DNA of 64,000 nucleotides from Achatina immaculata. Taxonomy: Eukaryota > Mollusca > Gastropoda > Stylommatophora > Achatinidae. The stretch is from NCBI GenBank assembly GCA_009760885.1, contig CM019701.1, positions 34,734,697-34,798,696 on the forward strand. Direction: 5' to 3'. The position numbers were made by a program, and so were the translations under genes. Under the pieces are notes generated by a model that was not told the DNA's origin, did no database searches, and saw nothing but the letters and a program-made list of their open reading frames with translations. Below, in pieces: positions 10,797 to 21,290 of this stretch; the first letter of the stretch is position 1; every line of letters begins with the position of its first letter.

Positions 10797-11925
10797 TCAA
10801 GTGCCCAGGGCACATGGGGCTTCCGCAAGGGTTTTCCACAAATGCCTGTCCTTCGCCTTTTTTTCTGCTCTTGCCCAGGTGAGCCCTCTATTGCTCAACA
10901 TCCTTTCTGTTGTTCTTCTCCATGTCTCTTTTGGTCTACCCTTACTTCTGCTCCCCTGTGGTGTCCATCTTAGTGCTATTTTTGGTAGTGAGTTGTCAGT
11001 CATTCGGAGCACATGTCCCAACCATCGCCACCGTCTTTCCTCAATAATTGTTGTCAGTGGTTTCATCTGCATTTCTGCCAATAAGATGTTATTTCTTATG
11101 GTGTTTGGCCAAAATATTTTTTTAATTCTACGTAAACATTTAGTCTGGAAAGAATTCAACTTGTTTTCTATGGTTTTGGTGACTTTTCAGCATTCACTTC
11201 CATAGAGTAGTACACTTAGAACATTACTCTTAAATATCCTGATTTTCATATTTATGCTTAGTTTATTTGATTTCCATATATTCTGTAGCATTGCAAAAGC
11301 CTGGTTTGCTCTAGTAAGTCTGCTGTTGATGTCCTCTGTGCTGTCTCCATTTTCTACTACTCTGCTGCCAAGGTATACAAATTCGTTGACCTCCTCCACT
11401 AACTTGTTATCTACTCTGAGTACATTTCTGTTGTTCACATTTTGCTTCATTAACTTTGTCTTTCCTACGTTGCTCTTTAGTCCTATGTTGTTTGCATTCT
11501 GGGTTAACTTGTTTATTTTATCTTGCATATCTTTGTGACTGCTTGATAATAGACAAATGTCGTCCGCAAAGTCAAGGTCCTCCAGCACTGTGTTAAGGGT
11601 CCATTGTAATCCTCTGCGTTTGTCTGATGTTGCCTCCTTCATTAACCAGTCTACTGCCAAGATAAATAATGTTGGTGATAGTACACATCCCTGTTTCACT
11701 CCTGTTTGTACCCTAAAGCTGCTGGAGGTATGTTCTCCACAGATAACTTTGCACTGAAAACCCTCGTATAGGGCTTTGATTACATTAACTATTTTATGGG
11801 GGAGGCCATGCCATCTTAGGATTTTCCACAGTGCATCTCTGTTGACACTGTCAAAGGCTTTCTCAAAATCTATGAATAATGCATATGTTGTGCTACCTGT
11901 TATAATACTGTCTAACTATGTCAGT
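10797..11925 (-). pseudogene. Family B LINE reverse transcriptase and tail, nearly intact but 5'-truncated
   Basis: The minus frame is open from about 11920. It reads LFIDFEKAFDSVNRDALW (RT motif A region), TGVKQGCVLSPTLFILAVDW (motif B), LEDLDFADDICLLSSSH (catalytic FADD box intact), LGSRVVENG, and LLYGSEC followed by TGA at about 11187. The tail follows in the same frame: SFQTKCLRRIKKIFWPNT, RRWRWLGHVLRM, RWTPQGSRSKGRPKETWRR and KTLAEAPCALGT, then a stop near 10797. The single TGA most likely replaces a Trp (GSECW in relatives). This is one of the better preserved RT copies. Endonuclease and 5' RT are missing. Confidence 0.88.
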
Positions 11926-12515
11926 CCATAAGAACGGCGAAGAGCAGAACCTCTATCTTAATGCAAAGAAAACTAAATTGATGACAACTGGCAAAAAACA
12001 AGGCAGCTGAAATATATATCAATGAAGAAAAATTGGAAGAAGTGGAGAGTTTTGAATATCTTGGATCACCGTCTTGGAAGGGTACATAATGGGTAAAAGA
12101 AAGAGAGGAAGACCAATGTAGAAGTGTTAATAAATACAGAAATAGTTGACCAGCTGACTTTTGTCATTTTTAGTGTATGTTATGTAATGTTTTAGATGCA
12201 TATAGGTTACAAAACTGGGTTGTAGTGTTGTCCTGGGAGGGAAACCCTGGGTTGTATAGTTAAATAGTTTATGCCCGGCCATCCAGTACGGCGATACATT
12301 AGGCCATGGATTTGGAGCTGCAGTTGGGTTGGGGGTCTTGTCCCTCCCCAAAATTGTCCCAAGTGTGAACTGAGCAACCCGTTCAGTTTACACCAAGGTG
12401 AAGATGGCTGCAAGACATTGATGATGATCTGAAAATTGATGCATCAGCACCAGGTCATCTTGCTTACAACCGAGAGGCCTACATGAGTGCTGTTAGGGAG
12501 GCAAAGTTCCGCAAA
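11926..12515 (+). mobile_element. Family A LINE fragment, internally deleted and interrupted
   Basis: The 11930-12117 part reads EEQNLYLNAKKTKLMTT, then a deletion joins the FEYLGS region directly to LEGYIMGKRKRGRP. The 12397-12515 part continues the tail (WLQD, then ASAPGHLAYNREAY). It abuts the family B copy to its left. Confidence 0.78.
12118..12396. mobile_element. About 280-bp insertion of unknown type inside a family A fragment
   Basis: Family A continuity (GRPR then SRWLQD) is broken here. The left flank ends GAAGACCAA and the right flank resumes ACCAAGGTGAAG, so ACCAA may be a 5-bp duplication. The insert contains GTCCCTCCCCAAAATTGTCC and a 74-codon minus frame rich in Pro. I recognise no family and no terminal inverted repeats. 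Confidence 0.5.
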
Positions 12516-13604
12516 TAAGCTTATGAGAAAATGAATAAAATCTGCTTGTTTTATAAATCTCAAAATTTGGCAGGCCAGTATCGTTAAACATGGGACGCCG
12601 ACGAAAGCCCAGTCAAAATTTCTATAAAATAACACTTACTTTGGCTCACTTTCGACAGTCTCTAATCTGATCACTTCAGCTATTCTCCGAATGGACTGCC
12701 TCTTGTTCTTCTTTCTCCGGTTCTAGTCTTTCTGTCAGTATCTTCCACCTTTCGCTAAGGAAAAACTTTCATTGTCTATTTTATAGTTTAGGCCGGTGAA
12801 TTTTGTTACTCTTTAATTCTGTGAATTTGGTCATCTTTTAGCATTCTGATTGTTTTTCTTTATTTCGCCCGATGATTACAAATGTCATGGAAATATTACT
12901 TTTATATGTCTGAAATTTTTCATTTCTTCGACTTTGAATGTTTCTCACGATTTATTGTTTGTGTAAGTTTCAGTTGTTTCATGACCTCTTTGTGTTCATT
13001 TATTTGCCTGATATATGCCTCTTGTGTGCTCCTGGCATTTGCTGTCAGAATAAACGATTCTGTCAGTGATCTGGATGTTCTGTCATTAGCAGAGCCTTCA
13101 AGAAGGTCAGTGCATAACTATTCGAAATGTATAAACTAGGAAAAAAGTAGGAGCAGCTTTATTACTTAACGATTACAAAGTTGTGACGTTTACAAAAACA
13201 TACAGGGCGAAGAAACAGAGAGAGGAAATCAAGTATAGATTCACATGAATGCTATTAAAAATAAATAAATAAATAATGAATATAGCACTTAGCTGTAACT
13301 GTAAGATGTGGCTTGTTCAACTGTGTGTGTCAGAAATGAGCATTGTAGGGCGTAGAGACTGTTTAGATGGAGACCTGTGATGTGTGTTCGGTGGGTCTTA
13401 ACTAGAGGTGGTGGATGGGGAAACCGTGGAGGGGAGAGAGAGTGGTACAATGTTACCCTAGCCAGGAGAAGGTGAAATAGATTATTATAGTTAAGGTAGA
13501 GGGGTTGTAATATGATGCTGTGATAAGGTTCTGAACTATGTGTAACAAGTGAGAAGGGAGTGGAGTTTAGTAGAGAGAGATTATAATTGTTGAAGAGGAG
13601 GATG
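12516..13604. other. Mostly unassigned; a 65-codon open stretch on the minus strand
   Basis: On the minus strand, 13100-12905 is open between a TAG and a TGA and encodes a hydrophilic segment (LLEGSANDRTSRSLTESF, then EAYIRQINEHKEVMKQLK). It has no initiating ATG at its start. The composition looks protein-like, but I cannot assign it. The 13150-13600 part may be the 3' untranslated region of the Penelope fragment at its right. Confidence 0.35.
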
Positions 13605-13917
13605 TTAGGTGTAGCTGAGTAGAGAGTTTAATCCGTGTGGTTCCAGCGTCACGTAATCCTGAATGAAGCGGTTCTCAAGTGCTAGGCGGCTTGTGTCATC
13701 GGCGTGACATTGTTTGATGGGTATTACCAGAAAATCAGATTTGCCTCTGTGGTTGGGGTCATTTAAATGATTTGGGACTGGTTTCGAAGCATGCTGGGTG
13801 ATATCGTACAGATGTTTCGGCATGCGGTCTCCTAGTCTGAGGCCAGTCTCACCAATATAAGTTATCCTGTATCTTTTTTCTAGTTTATACATTTTGGCAT
13901 CACAGCTTTACTGCAGT
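13605..13917 (-). pseudogene. Penelope-like element, C-terminal GIY-YIG endonuclease fragment
   Basis: The minus frame reads CDAKMYKLEKRYRITYIGETG, then LRLGDRMPKHLYDI, KPVPNHLND and LENRFIQDYVTLEPHGLNS, ending LLSYT and stop. The YIGETG...RL.DR...HL arrangement with a following KPV..H is the GIY-YIG endonuclease at the C-terminus of Penelope-like retroelements. The RT is absent upstream, so only the 3' end is retained. Confidence 0.82.
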
Positions 13918-15820
13918 TCTTCGTGTATAGTTTTATACTTATACACTAATATTGTGTGTATAACTATTCCTCCCGCTTTACCATACTGATTAGCCATTCT
14001 GTATTCATCCACTACGGCTCCCCAGAAACTCACCAGGTCCGCCCTTAAAACACAGTAAGCTTCGGGGTCCCGGAGCAAGGAACCTGCTGTACACCCCTCT
14101 TATTGGGCCTGGTCTTTAGCATATATATGTATAAGTAAATGTTGAACTGACGACAGACTTGGCATTTCATGATATTTTTTTTCGAAGATCTATGTCTAGA
14201 CAAGGCATGAGAGTTCTATGATTGACAACCACAGCCTCAGAGAGAAATCTTGTACGCTTTTGCGAAGGCGCCCCTCCCCTCCCACCCACCCCCCCAAAAA
14301 AAAAATGTTTTTTCATCCACTATCCCTCCCCTGCACACACAAACACACACTCCAATTCATCCAGGTCACCCAGCTGGGCCCCTATCTTACACGGCCTGTT
14401 CACAATTGTTGTTTATAGATTCTTTATCACTGTTATGTTTCTTTTTTCTAACTTCTTTGAGGCATGAGTTAATTATTCAAACAAACTCCCTCAAATTCTT
14501 TTGTGTAGTCCATAAAACAAGTACAGCATTCGTTCATAATGATACTTCTTGCACACAGCGGCAACAATTTCAATTGCTGTTTACAGCTTTGCAGATTTTC
14601 CTTACAGTTTTCTCAGCGATGATGAGGAACCTTGAACTATGGAAGATATGACCCGTAGCTCACAATGGAGTAGTATTTGGATAGTTCAGTCTTTAATGGT
14701 GCTTCCCTTCGTAACATACCATCTGTGGGTGTGTGTGTGTGGGTGAGTTGTTGCTGGTAGGGAAATTGACGCTTAGCATTAGTAAATATCTATCCATAAG
14801 GCGAGGCACACTATAGTGTAATTTACACATGACTTTCTATATATATTAAATGAATATAGTTAAACTAAGTATTCTTATAAAGTATATCCCAGTTCAAAAC
14901 GGGCGACAGCAACACAATGTCCTCCAAACTGAATAATAAGGAATCTGTTCTTCTAGAGTGGGAACAGAAAAAAAACATGCACTTGATTTGAAAATACAAA
15001 CTACAGTATCGAACATAGATGATGATGATGAATAATTTTCTTACCTCTCGGCTGGAAGATGTATGGCAACAAAAAAAATTAATTCAGCAAAACAATTTTC
15101 TCACAAACAACACTACTCTGTCTAAGTACTAAAAACTGATATCTGAAGTGTCTCCTCATCCAGGAAACGAAAGGCGCGCCAAGCCAGGTGGTGTACACAG
15201 AGTCTGAAAAGTTCGCTCATCCAGCGGCGTGGTGTGCGAGGGGAGAGCTTGCTGGAAACTGCAGGTAAGGGGAGAAAACCGGATCTGAAGGATATGCTAA
15301 GTGGAGGCAAGAGCGGAAAACGTAACAGACAAGCACAACATGAAATCAATGAGCATGAACAACAAATTAGGAATGTGTATTGAACAGGGGTATACAGAAA
15401 CGAACACTAAAATTGAGCAAGGAGAAATATGACAAAGAACAAAAGTTTAAACAAAAAAAATTTTTTTCACAGGTGTGCTGAAAAAATGTGCATACTGGAA
15501 TTTTGTGCCAGTTCTTACGCTATAAATAAGGAGTCTCTTCCACAAAATAAAGTGATTATACGGCTTGAGTTTTCAGCACTTGGTGAATGGGCAAAAACTC
15601 GCTTCTCGGGATTTTGGCTAAGATCAAAGTGTAGTTCTGCGCTCTGTAGAATGTACACTTTGTTATTTTGGAACAAACGAGATGCTTGAGGCCTGCCCTG
15701 CACATTGAATGCCGGGGGTATGGTCCACATCTCGTTACGGATGGGCCCGGTTTCCAGTACCACCGGGTCACGGCCTGTTGTTTTCGTTGTTTAAAAAAAA
15801 ATGGGCAACAACTGATCATC
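13918..15820. other. No gene seen; low-complexity C-rich and CA-rich stretch
   Basis: 14270-14420 is rich in CCCACCC and CACACAC, and resembles 21340-21470 (CCCACCCACCCCCC, then TTTTCATCCACYATYS), so it is probably a dispersed repeat. A GC-richer patch at 15165-15320 contains CTGCAGGTAAGG, a donor-like site, but no convincing exon. Confidence 0.4.
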
Positions 15821-15952
15821 ACACAGCTATAATCAATCTACTTTTCTATCTACACACAGCTGTACTCAACGTACTTTTCTATCTACACACAGCTGTAATC
15901 AGTGTACTTTTCTATCTACACACAGCTGTAATCAGTGTACTTTTCTATCTGC
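15821..15952. repeat. 33-bp minisatellite, four copies
   Basis: Starts of ACACAGCTRTAMTC recur at 15821, 15854, 15887 and 15920, a spacing of exactly 33 bp. The unit continues AGTGTACTTTTCTATCTAC. Since 33 is a multiple of three, one plus frame reads an 11-residue repeat (HTAVISVLFYL). Confidence 0.93.
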
Positions 15953-16108
15953 CCCGGATTATGAGGGTGATGTTCTTTGCAGCTGAAGCACAGCATCGTA
16001 TCGGACTGAGAGTGAGTTATCGTGGTTATTTTTTTTTCTAGCACCTTCGTGGAACTAAAAACCAGGAAGTGTGCAATAGTTCTTTACCAGACCACTGCCA
16101 TGGGGACT

Positions 16109-16180
16109 GTGAGCCAAGCTAGGCCCGTATCTGTGAGCCAAGCTAGGCCTGTATCTGTGAGCCAAGCTAGGCCTGTATCT
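16109..16180. repeat. 24-bp minisatellite, three copies
   Basis: GAGCCAAGCTAGGCCYGTAT starts at 16111, 16135 and 16159, spacing 24 bp. One plus frame reads QARPVSVS repeatedly. Confidence 0.92.
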
Positions 16181-16547
16181 GGGAGAAATGGGGCTGGGCC
16201 TTGATCCGTCAACCCTGACTCTAGCATGTCAACTATGGGCTGACTGCCAAACTAGACAGTGTCTTCGCCCTGATAGATCTGCTCAACTGAACTTGTCAAC
16301 AGAATCCTATGTTCTAGACGAAGTTTGTTCCTCGTCGCAGCTGACACACATGAAGTACACCTTGCTGCCACCAGCTGTTTGGAAGAGACCTAACAAATGT
16401 AAAAGCCATCAGACAAACACGCGCGCGCGCACTGTAATATATACTTCAGATGAGAGGCGCTCTTGTCTGCAAGAGCATTTCCTGGCGCTTTTATACTTTA
16501 TTTAAAACTGACAACAGTGTCTGCATCAGCGTCTGGAGGAAGTTCGG
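16181..16547. other. No gene seen
   Basis: Contains a short (CG)n run (ACGCGCGCGCAC near 16420). Open frames carry no motif. Confidence 0.4.
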
Positions 16548-17731
16548 GGGTCGTTTGATACGTAAGGTAAATTTAAATGAGGTGGGGCCACAATTCAGTT
16601 AATGACGTCAAGCTGGCAAGTATCACTATTCAAATACGTCATGCAAAATTCCAGCCAATAGCAAAGTGTTGTTAACGTTCAGACGTTGAATTGAGCAGGG
16701 TAGCAGTCACTTCAAACAATGAATGCAAATGAGTTTTGTATAGTGATAAAATACTTTTATTTAAAGATGTCCACGGCCTCACACATCAAATCGGAGTTGG
16801 ATAAAGTTCATGAGGCTCTGCTCCATCGTCGAAGACTTTCTGGATAAATGAGTTTACACGCGGCCAAACAGGCACTGAAGATGAAGCGCGCTCTGGACGT
16901 CCTATGAAAATCACCACAACTGAACAAGTTCATAACATCCTGCATGAAAAATTGCACATGAAAAAGCTCTGTGTGTGATGGGTGCTGCGTTTGTTGACTG
17001 TCCACCTAAAATGCACGCGAAAGGACATCTCAACGCAGTGTTTGTCGGTGTTTAAACGCAGTCCACGGGACTTTTCGAGTAGGTTCGTGACTGTGGATGA
17101 AACTTGGTTCCACCACTATACACCTGAATGTAACCAGCAGTCTAAGCAGTGGACAATGAATGATGAAAGTACGCCGAAGAAGGTAAAAGTAAGGTAATGA
17201 CCACTTTTTGGAGGGGGGAAACTCCCAGGGAATCATCCTGATTATTTGGAGAAATGTAAAGCAATAACAGGAGATTTATTATGCAACATTGTTAGGCCGT
17301 TTGAAAGAAGAGTCCATACAGAAACGGTAAAGATTGACGCCAAAAAAAGCTCTTTCATAAAAAATTAACCATCTTTACGGCAAAACTGCATGAAGTAGGC
17401 TTCAAATGATTCCTCATCCTCTCTGTTCTTCAGACTTGACCCCGTGTGACGTCTTCCTGTTCCCAAACTTGAAAATCTGGCTCGGTGAGAAGTAATTCTC
17501 GTCAAACGAGGATGCCATCATCACTGTAAACTCATTATTTTGCAGCCTTTGAAAAAAAATATTAATCCAACGCGATGAAGATGTTGGAAACCTGCTGGAC
17601 CAATTATATACCCCTCTCTGGAGACTATATCGAGATATAACATCGATGTCCCCTCTTCCCCCCCCCCCCCACATCCCACAAAAAAAAAAAAAAGTTTATT
17701 TAGTTTTTTTACCTTACTAGTCAAACGACCC
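16548..17731 (+). mobile_element. Mariner-family DNA transposon remnant with TIRs
   Basis: The left end GGGTCGTTTGATACGTAAGG and the reverse-complemented right end GGGTCGTTTGACTAGTAAGG are imperfect terminal inverted repeats. The transposase is on the plus strand but shattered by frameshifts: GTEDEARSGRP (after the HTH), ILHEKLHMKKLC, VLRLLTV, FVTVDETWFHHYTPE with the first catalytic Asp, QQSKQW, then SDLTPCDVFLFPNLK with the third catalytic Asp, and SSNEDAII. The order matches a mariner (DD34D) transposase of about 345 residues. The total length of 1184 bp is slightly short of the usual 1.3 kb. The flanking TA dinucleotides are no longer obvious. Confidence 0.88.
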
Positions 17732-17777
17732 ACGTATGTGTAGCAATATTAAAAACGGATTTAGTTGTAGCAGTTCT

Positions 17778-18437
17778 ACATTCTTTCCGTGCCGCTAAAC
17801 GTCACATAGGCCCCACATGGTAGTTCGCCAAGATTTCCAGTCTTCCGCGAATTTTTCAATCTCATCAAGGGATGTTATGCGCACTGAACTGACCTCTCTA
17901 ACAATGTCCTCTTTAGAGTTTCGCGTGGTCGACCTCTTTTTCTTTGGCCTGTTATGTTCCATTTGACAGCTTGTTTGGGGATTCTCTGATTGTTTCTTCT
18001 CATCACATGACCGACATATGTCCATCTTCTTTTTCTGATCACCCATGAGACAGTTGTTTGCTCATCTGTCTAATATCTGCGTTGTTCTTGAATTCATTTT
18101 ACTTTATATCGAGTATTTTCCTTAGGCATTTATTTTCAAAGAGTCTAATTTCTTATCTACTTCTTTGGTTGTTTTCCAGATTTCACATGAATAAATGAGG
18201 GTGGATATTACATTTGAATTGAAGAATCTTAACTTGATTTTGTGCTTATAACTTTTGAATGCCATATATTCTTAAAGGTCTATGCTGCTTTTGCAATTCG
18301 AATTTCCTTTCTGGTGTCACCATCCTAGTCTATAGGGCTGTCAAAATATGCTAAATAGTTTACTTCTTCAACAGCTGTTCCTTCTACGAATATTTGTCCT
18401 TCATGGTTAATGAGAAGTTTCATTATTTTAGTTCTCT
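17778..18437 (-). mobile_element. Family C LINE, end of RT plus tail
   Basis: On the minus strand: a degenerate RT end (KLLINHEGQIFVEGTAVEEV, then YFDSPID), KNIWHSK, then the tail RKRRWTYVGHVMRRNNQRIP, KRGRPRETLKRT and ITSLDEIEKFAEDWKSWRTT, with 3' terminus GTTTAGCGGCACGGAAAGAA. It abuts the N2 element to the right. Confidence 0.82.
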
Positions 18438-18448
18438 ACATATGTAAC

Positions 18449-19336
18449 TTCTTCTTCTTTGTTCGCATTGTCTGTCTATACCTGCAGTCCTGTCTCTTGG
18501 ATAAATTTCACTGTTTTTTTAATTCATGTATGGAACCGTAGTATCTTCTTTAGTGGTTTCACTGGGCCAGTAATTATTTCTCAGTGTTTCATAGTTGGTG
18601 CAGTTCTGGAGGATATGTTCCACAGTTTGGGGCACCTGTACATAGATTAGTAGTACCAACCTTAAACTTTGTATACATATGACTTCGGAGTTGGCTGTGT
18701 CCTGTTCGGAGATGGAAGATGGTGACTTGGTTTCTTTCTGTTTAGCATGTGATAGTCATCATGTGGTGGTGTTTGTGGCTTCCTGTAGGTTTTTATCATG
18801 CTTTTCTTCTGATTATAGGTGATTGGTATGTCTGGTTGCTCCATTTCAGTGCCCTCTTTGGCCAGATGGTCAGCTTTCTCATTGCCTGGTATCCCACAGT
18901 GGGAGGGAATCCATGTTGTAAGCCAATTTCTGACAAGGCATCCTTAAGGTCTGGTAGTTTGTTGCACTGAAGAGCTTCCAGTACTGATCTTGCATCTGTG
19001 AGAATTACTACAGGGGACGTATCAGTTCTGGAGTCTGATAGTTTTTCAACTGCAGCAATAATTGCTCAGTTTTCTTCTGCATCAAAGTTGTTGAAGTATT
19101 TTCCAGTGGGTATGGAAATCTTGTCAGTGGTGTTGTTTGGATATTCAATATGTGCTCCTGCACCTCCATTCTTTATGGCATTGTGTGCAGATCCATCTGT
19201 ATACACACGTATTCAGGTGTCACATGGATATTTGTCATCTAGAACACTAAGTGTGGGTGTTGATCTTACAAGGCTGCTTTGCATCTCACCATTCTGCGCA
19301 CCTTTCACTTCAGTCTGAATAGTTATTTGTGTATAA
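18449..19336 (-). mobile_element. RNase-H LINE (I/Nimb-like, type N2), 5'-truncated
   Basis: The minus strand encodes a ribonuclease H domain: RVYTDGSAHNAIKNGG (first catalytic Asp), a DAEENWAIIAAVEKLSDS segment, ILTDARSVLEALQ, then PSHCG-region remnants, and MEQPDIPITYNQKKSM. The 3' end reads GACAATGCGAACAAAGAAGA plus AGAAG. Putative 11-nt TSD with one mismatch: ACATATGTAAC (18438-18448) and ACAGATGTAAC (19337-19347). A deletion removes part of the PSHCGIPGNE stretch that is present in the 62427-62987 copy. Confidence 0.82.
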
Positions 19337-19500
19337 ACAGATGTAACTAATTATAGCCATACTCTAGATGTAATTAGTTACAGGTAAAAAAGTAAAATTT
19401 CCATTTCCATGCCATTAAGGCATACTGGGGATACAGTGGTAGGCCTTTATTTCCACCTTTGGCACAAGAAAGTGTGATGTGCTCAGCATCATGCCTGGCT

Positions 19501-20043
19501 GCAATAAGTTACAGCAATGCTCTAGTAGATTTAGTTAGTTACAGCAATACTCTAGTAGATTTAGTTAGTTACAGCAATACTCTAGTAGATTTAGTTAGTT
19601 ACAGCAATACTCTAGTAGATTTAGTTAGTTACAGCAATACTCTAGTAGATTTAGTTAGTTACAGCAATACTCTAGTAGATTTAGTTAGTTACAGCAATAC
19701 TCTAGTAGATTTAGTTAGTTACAGCAATACTCTAGATGTAATTAGTTACAGCAATACTCTAGATGTAATTAGTTACAGCAATACTCTAGATGTAATTAGT
19801 TACAGCAATACTCTAGATGTTATTAGTTACAGCAATACTCTAGATGTAATTAGTTACAGCGATACTCCAGATGTAATTAGTTACAGCAATACTCTAAATG
19901 TAATAAGTTACAGCAATACTCTAGATGTTATTAGTTACAGCAATACTCCAGATGTAATTAGTTACAGCGATACTCCAGATGTAATTAGTTACAGCAAAAC
20001 TCTAGATGTAATAAGTTACAGCAATACTTTAGATTTAATTAGC
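19501..20043. repeat. Minisatellite: seven 30-bp units then about twelve 27-bp units
   Basis: The 30-bp unit is GTTACAGCAATACTCTAGTA plus GATTTAGTTA; the 27-bp unit lacks GTA after CTCTA. All units preserve one plus frame, producing 198 open codons (19459-20055) with repeats SYSNTLVDLV then SYSNTLDVI. Isolated unit-like sequences occur at 19350-19385 and 20760-20800. There is no evidence that the frame is translated. Confidence 0.95.
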
Positions 20044-20182
20044 AATTACTGGTAAAGTACCAATTAAAACAGAAAAACCACAGAAGTCACTTGTTCCCGT
20101 AACCAGTTTATATTACAAAAAACCTAATAAAGACCAACCTGCAAAATCGGCTGGAGGATAATCAGGCAAGCAGGCGATGCTC

Positions 20183-20493
20183 TACAAATATATCCATACT
20201 ACAAGAACTTAATACTGAAGAAGGCTGGCTAGTAAACAGGATTAAAGAGAGAAAGCTTAAATATTTTGGACACGTGAAACGTCATGATAATCTAGAGAAG
20301 ACCATCATGGAAGGGTACATAGTGGGAAAAAGAAAGAGAGGAAGATCAAGGTGAAGATGGCTGCAAGACATCATTGAGGATCTGCAAATGGATGCATCAG
20401 CAGCAGGCCATCTCGCTCACAACCGAGAGGCCTACAGGAGTGCTGTTTGGGAGGCAAAGTTCCACAAGGGACATGCAAATGAATGAATGAATG
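20183..20493 (+). mobile_element. Family A LINE tail with exact 11-nt TSD
   Basis: Shares the family A 3' end (ILQELNTEEGWLVNRIKERK, then KYFGHVKRHDNLEKT and HLAHNREAYRSAV) and ends in a GAATGAATGAAT run. AGGCGATGCTC at 20172-20182 and 20494-20504 is an exact TSD. This shows target-primed insertion of a 311-bp, 5'-truncated copy between the minisatellite and its outlying units. Confidence 0.92.
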
Positions 20494-21011
20494 AGGCGAT
20501 GCTCAGTTTGTAAGGAGAAGAATCAGCCGGTTTTGATGTTGGTGAGCATTTTGTAAAGATTAAATCTTGCCGCAAATAAAGGAAGAATAAAAATTTTACA
20601 AGAACATTTAATATTTGGTGATGTTTGCAAAGTCTATTAAAATTCACATTTAAAATAAAAACACAAAGTACTGAATGTTGTAGTGAGAAAACTGGTATTT
20701 CAGAAAGTACTTCATGGAAAGTGAGACAGGTACAACTGTACTGTTTCAAAAAATTCTAGCACAATCACTGGTAATTAGTTAATACAATACTCTAGCTATA
20801 ACTAGCTATAGCAGTATGCCTCCACTCTTAACTAATACAGTATTCAAATTTTCAGTTCTGAGTTTGTAACTTAGGGAGGAAAGTAGCTCACTGATTAAAC
20901 CAATTAATTACTGAGCAAAGTGTGATCTAATCAAATCCTGTTTAATGCTATTACTTTGTCATGAACTTGTGCTGACTGACACAGTGACCTGCCTTTAACA
21001 ATAGTAAATTT

Positions 21012-21290
21012 ATGTGGCTGGTGTAGTGGTTAGAGCACTAATCTAGCAACCAAATGGTCAAGGGTTCAGATCCCCAGCTGAGCAGGAATTTTTTTCTGAC
21101 CAATATGGCCCTGAGGTCTACCCAGCCTTGTAAAATGGGTACCAGAGAAAATCTGGAAAGGAAAGGCAGCTAGGAAAAGAACTGGCCACCCTACCTCATA
21201 TGCTGATGGCCCAGCATAATGAGGTCTCTAACGCTTCATCTCCTACGGCATTTGCTATGGGACTACTATCTTTACCTTTTTTTTTTAGTA
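21012..21290 (+). mobile_element. tRNA-derived SINE (S2 type)
   Basis: The head TAGTGGTTAGAGCACTAATC (A box) and GGGTTCAGATCCCC (B box) is followed by the S2 body: CTGACCAATATGGCCC, ACCCAGCCTTGTAAAATGGG and TACCAGAGAAAATCTGG. It is homologous to 58665-58936 and 49258-49530. The 3' part is more diverged, ending near CTTTACCTTTTTT. Confidence 0.85.

Noticed and set aside
10801..11757. Plus-strand open frames of 66-134 codons
   Set aside because: They are shadows of the family B reverse transcriptase on the minus strand.
19501..20043. CRISPR-like regular repeats
   Set aside because: The units are contiguous with no unique spacers, and the context is eukaryotic. It is a minisatellite.
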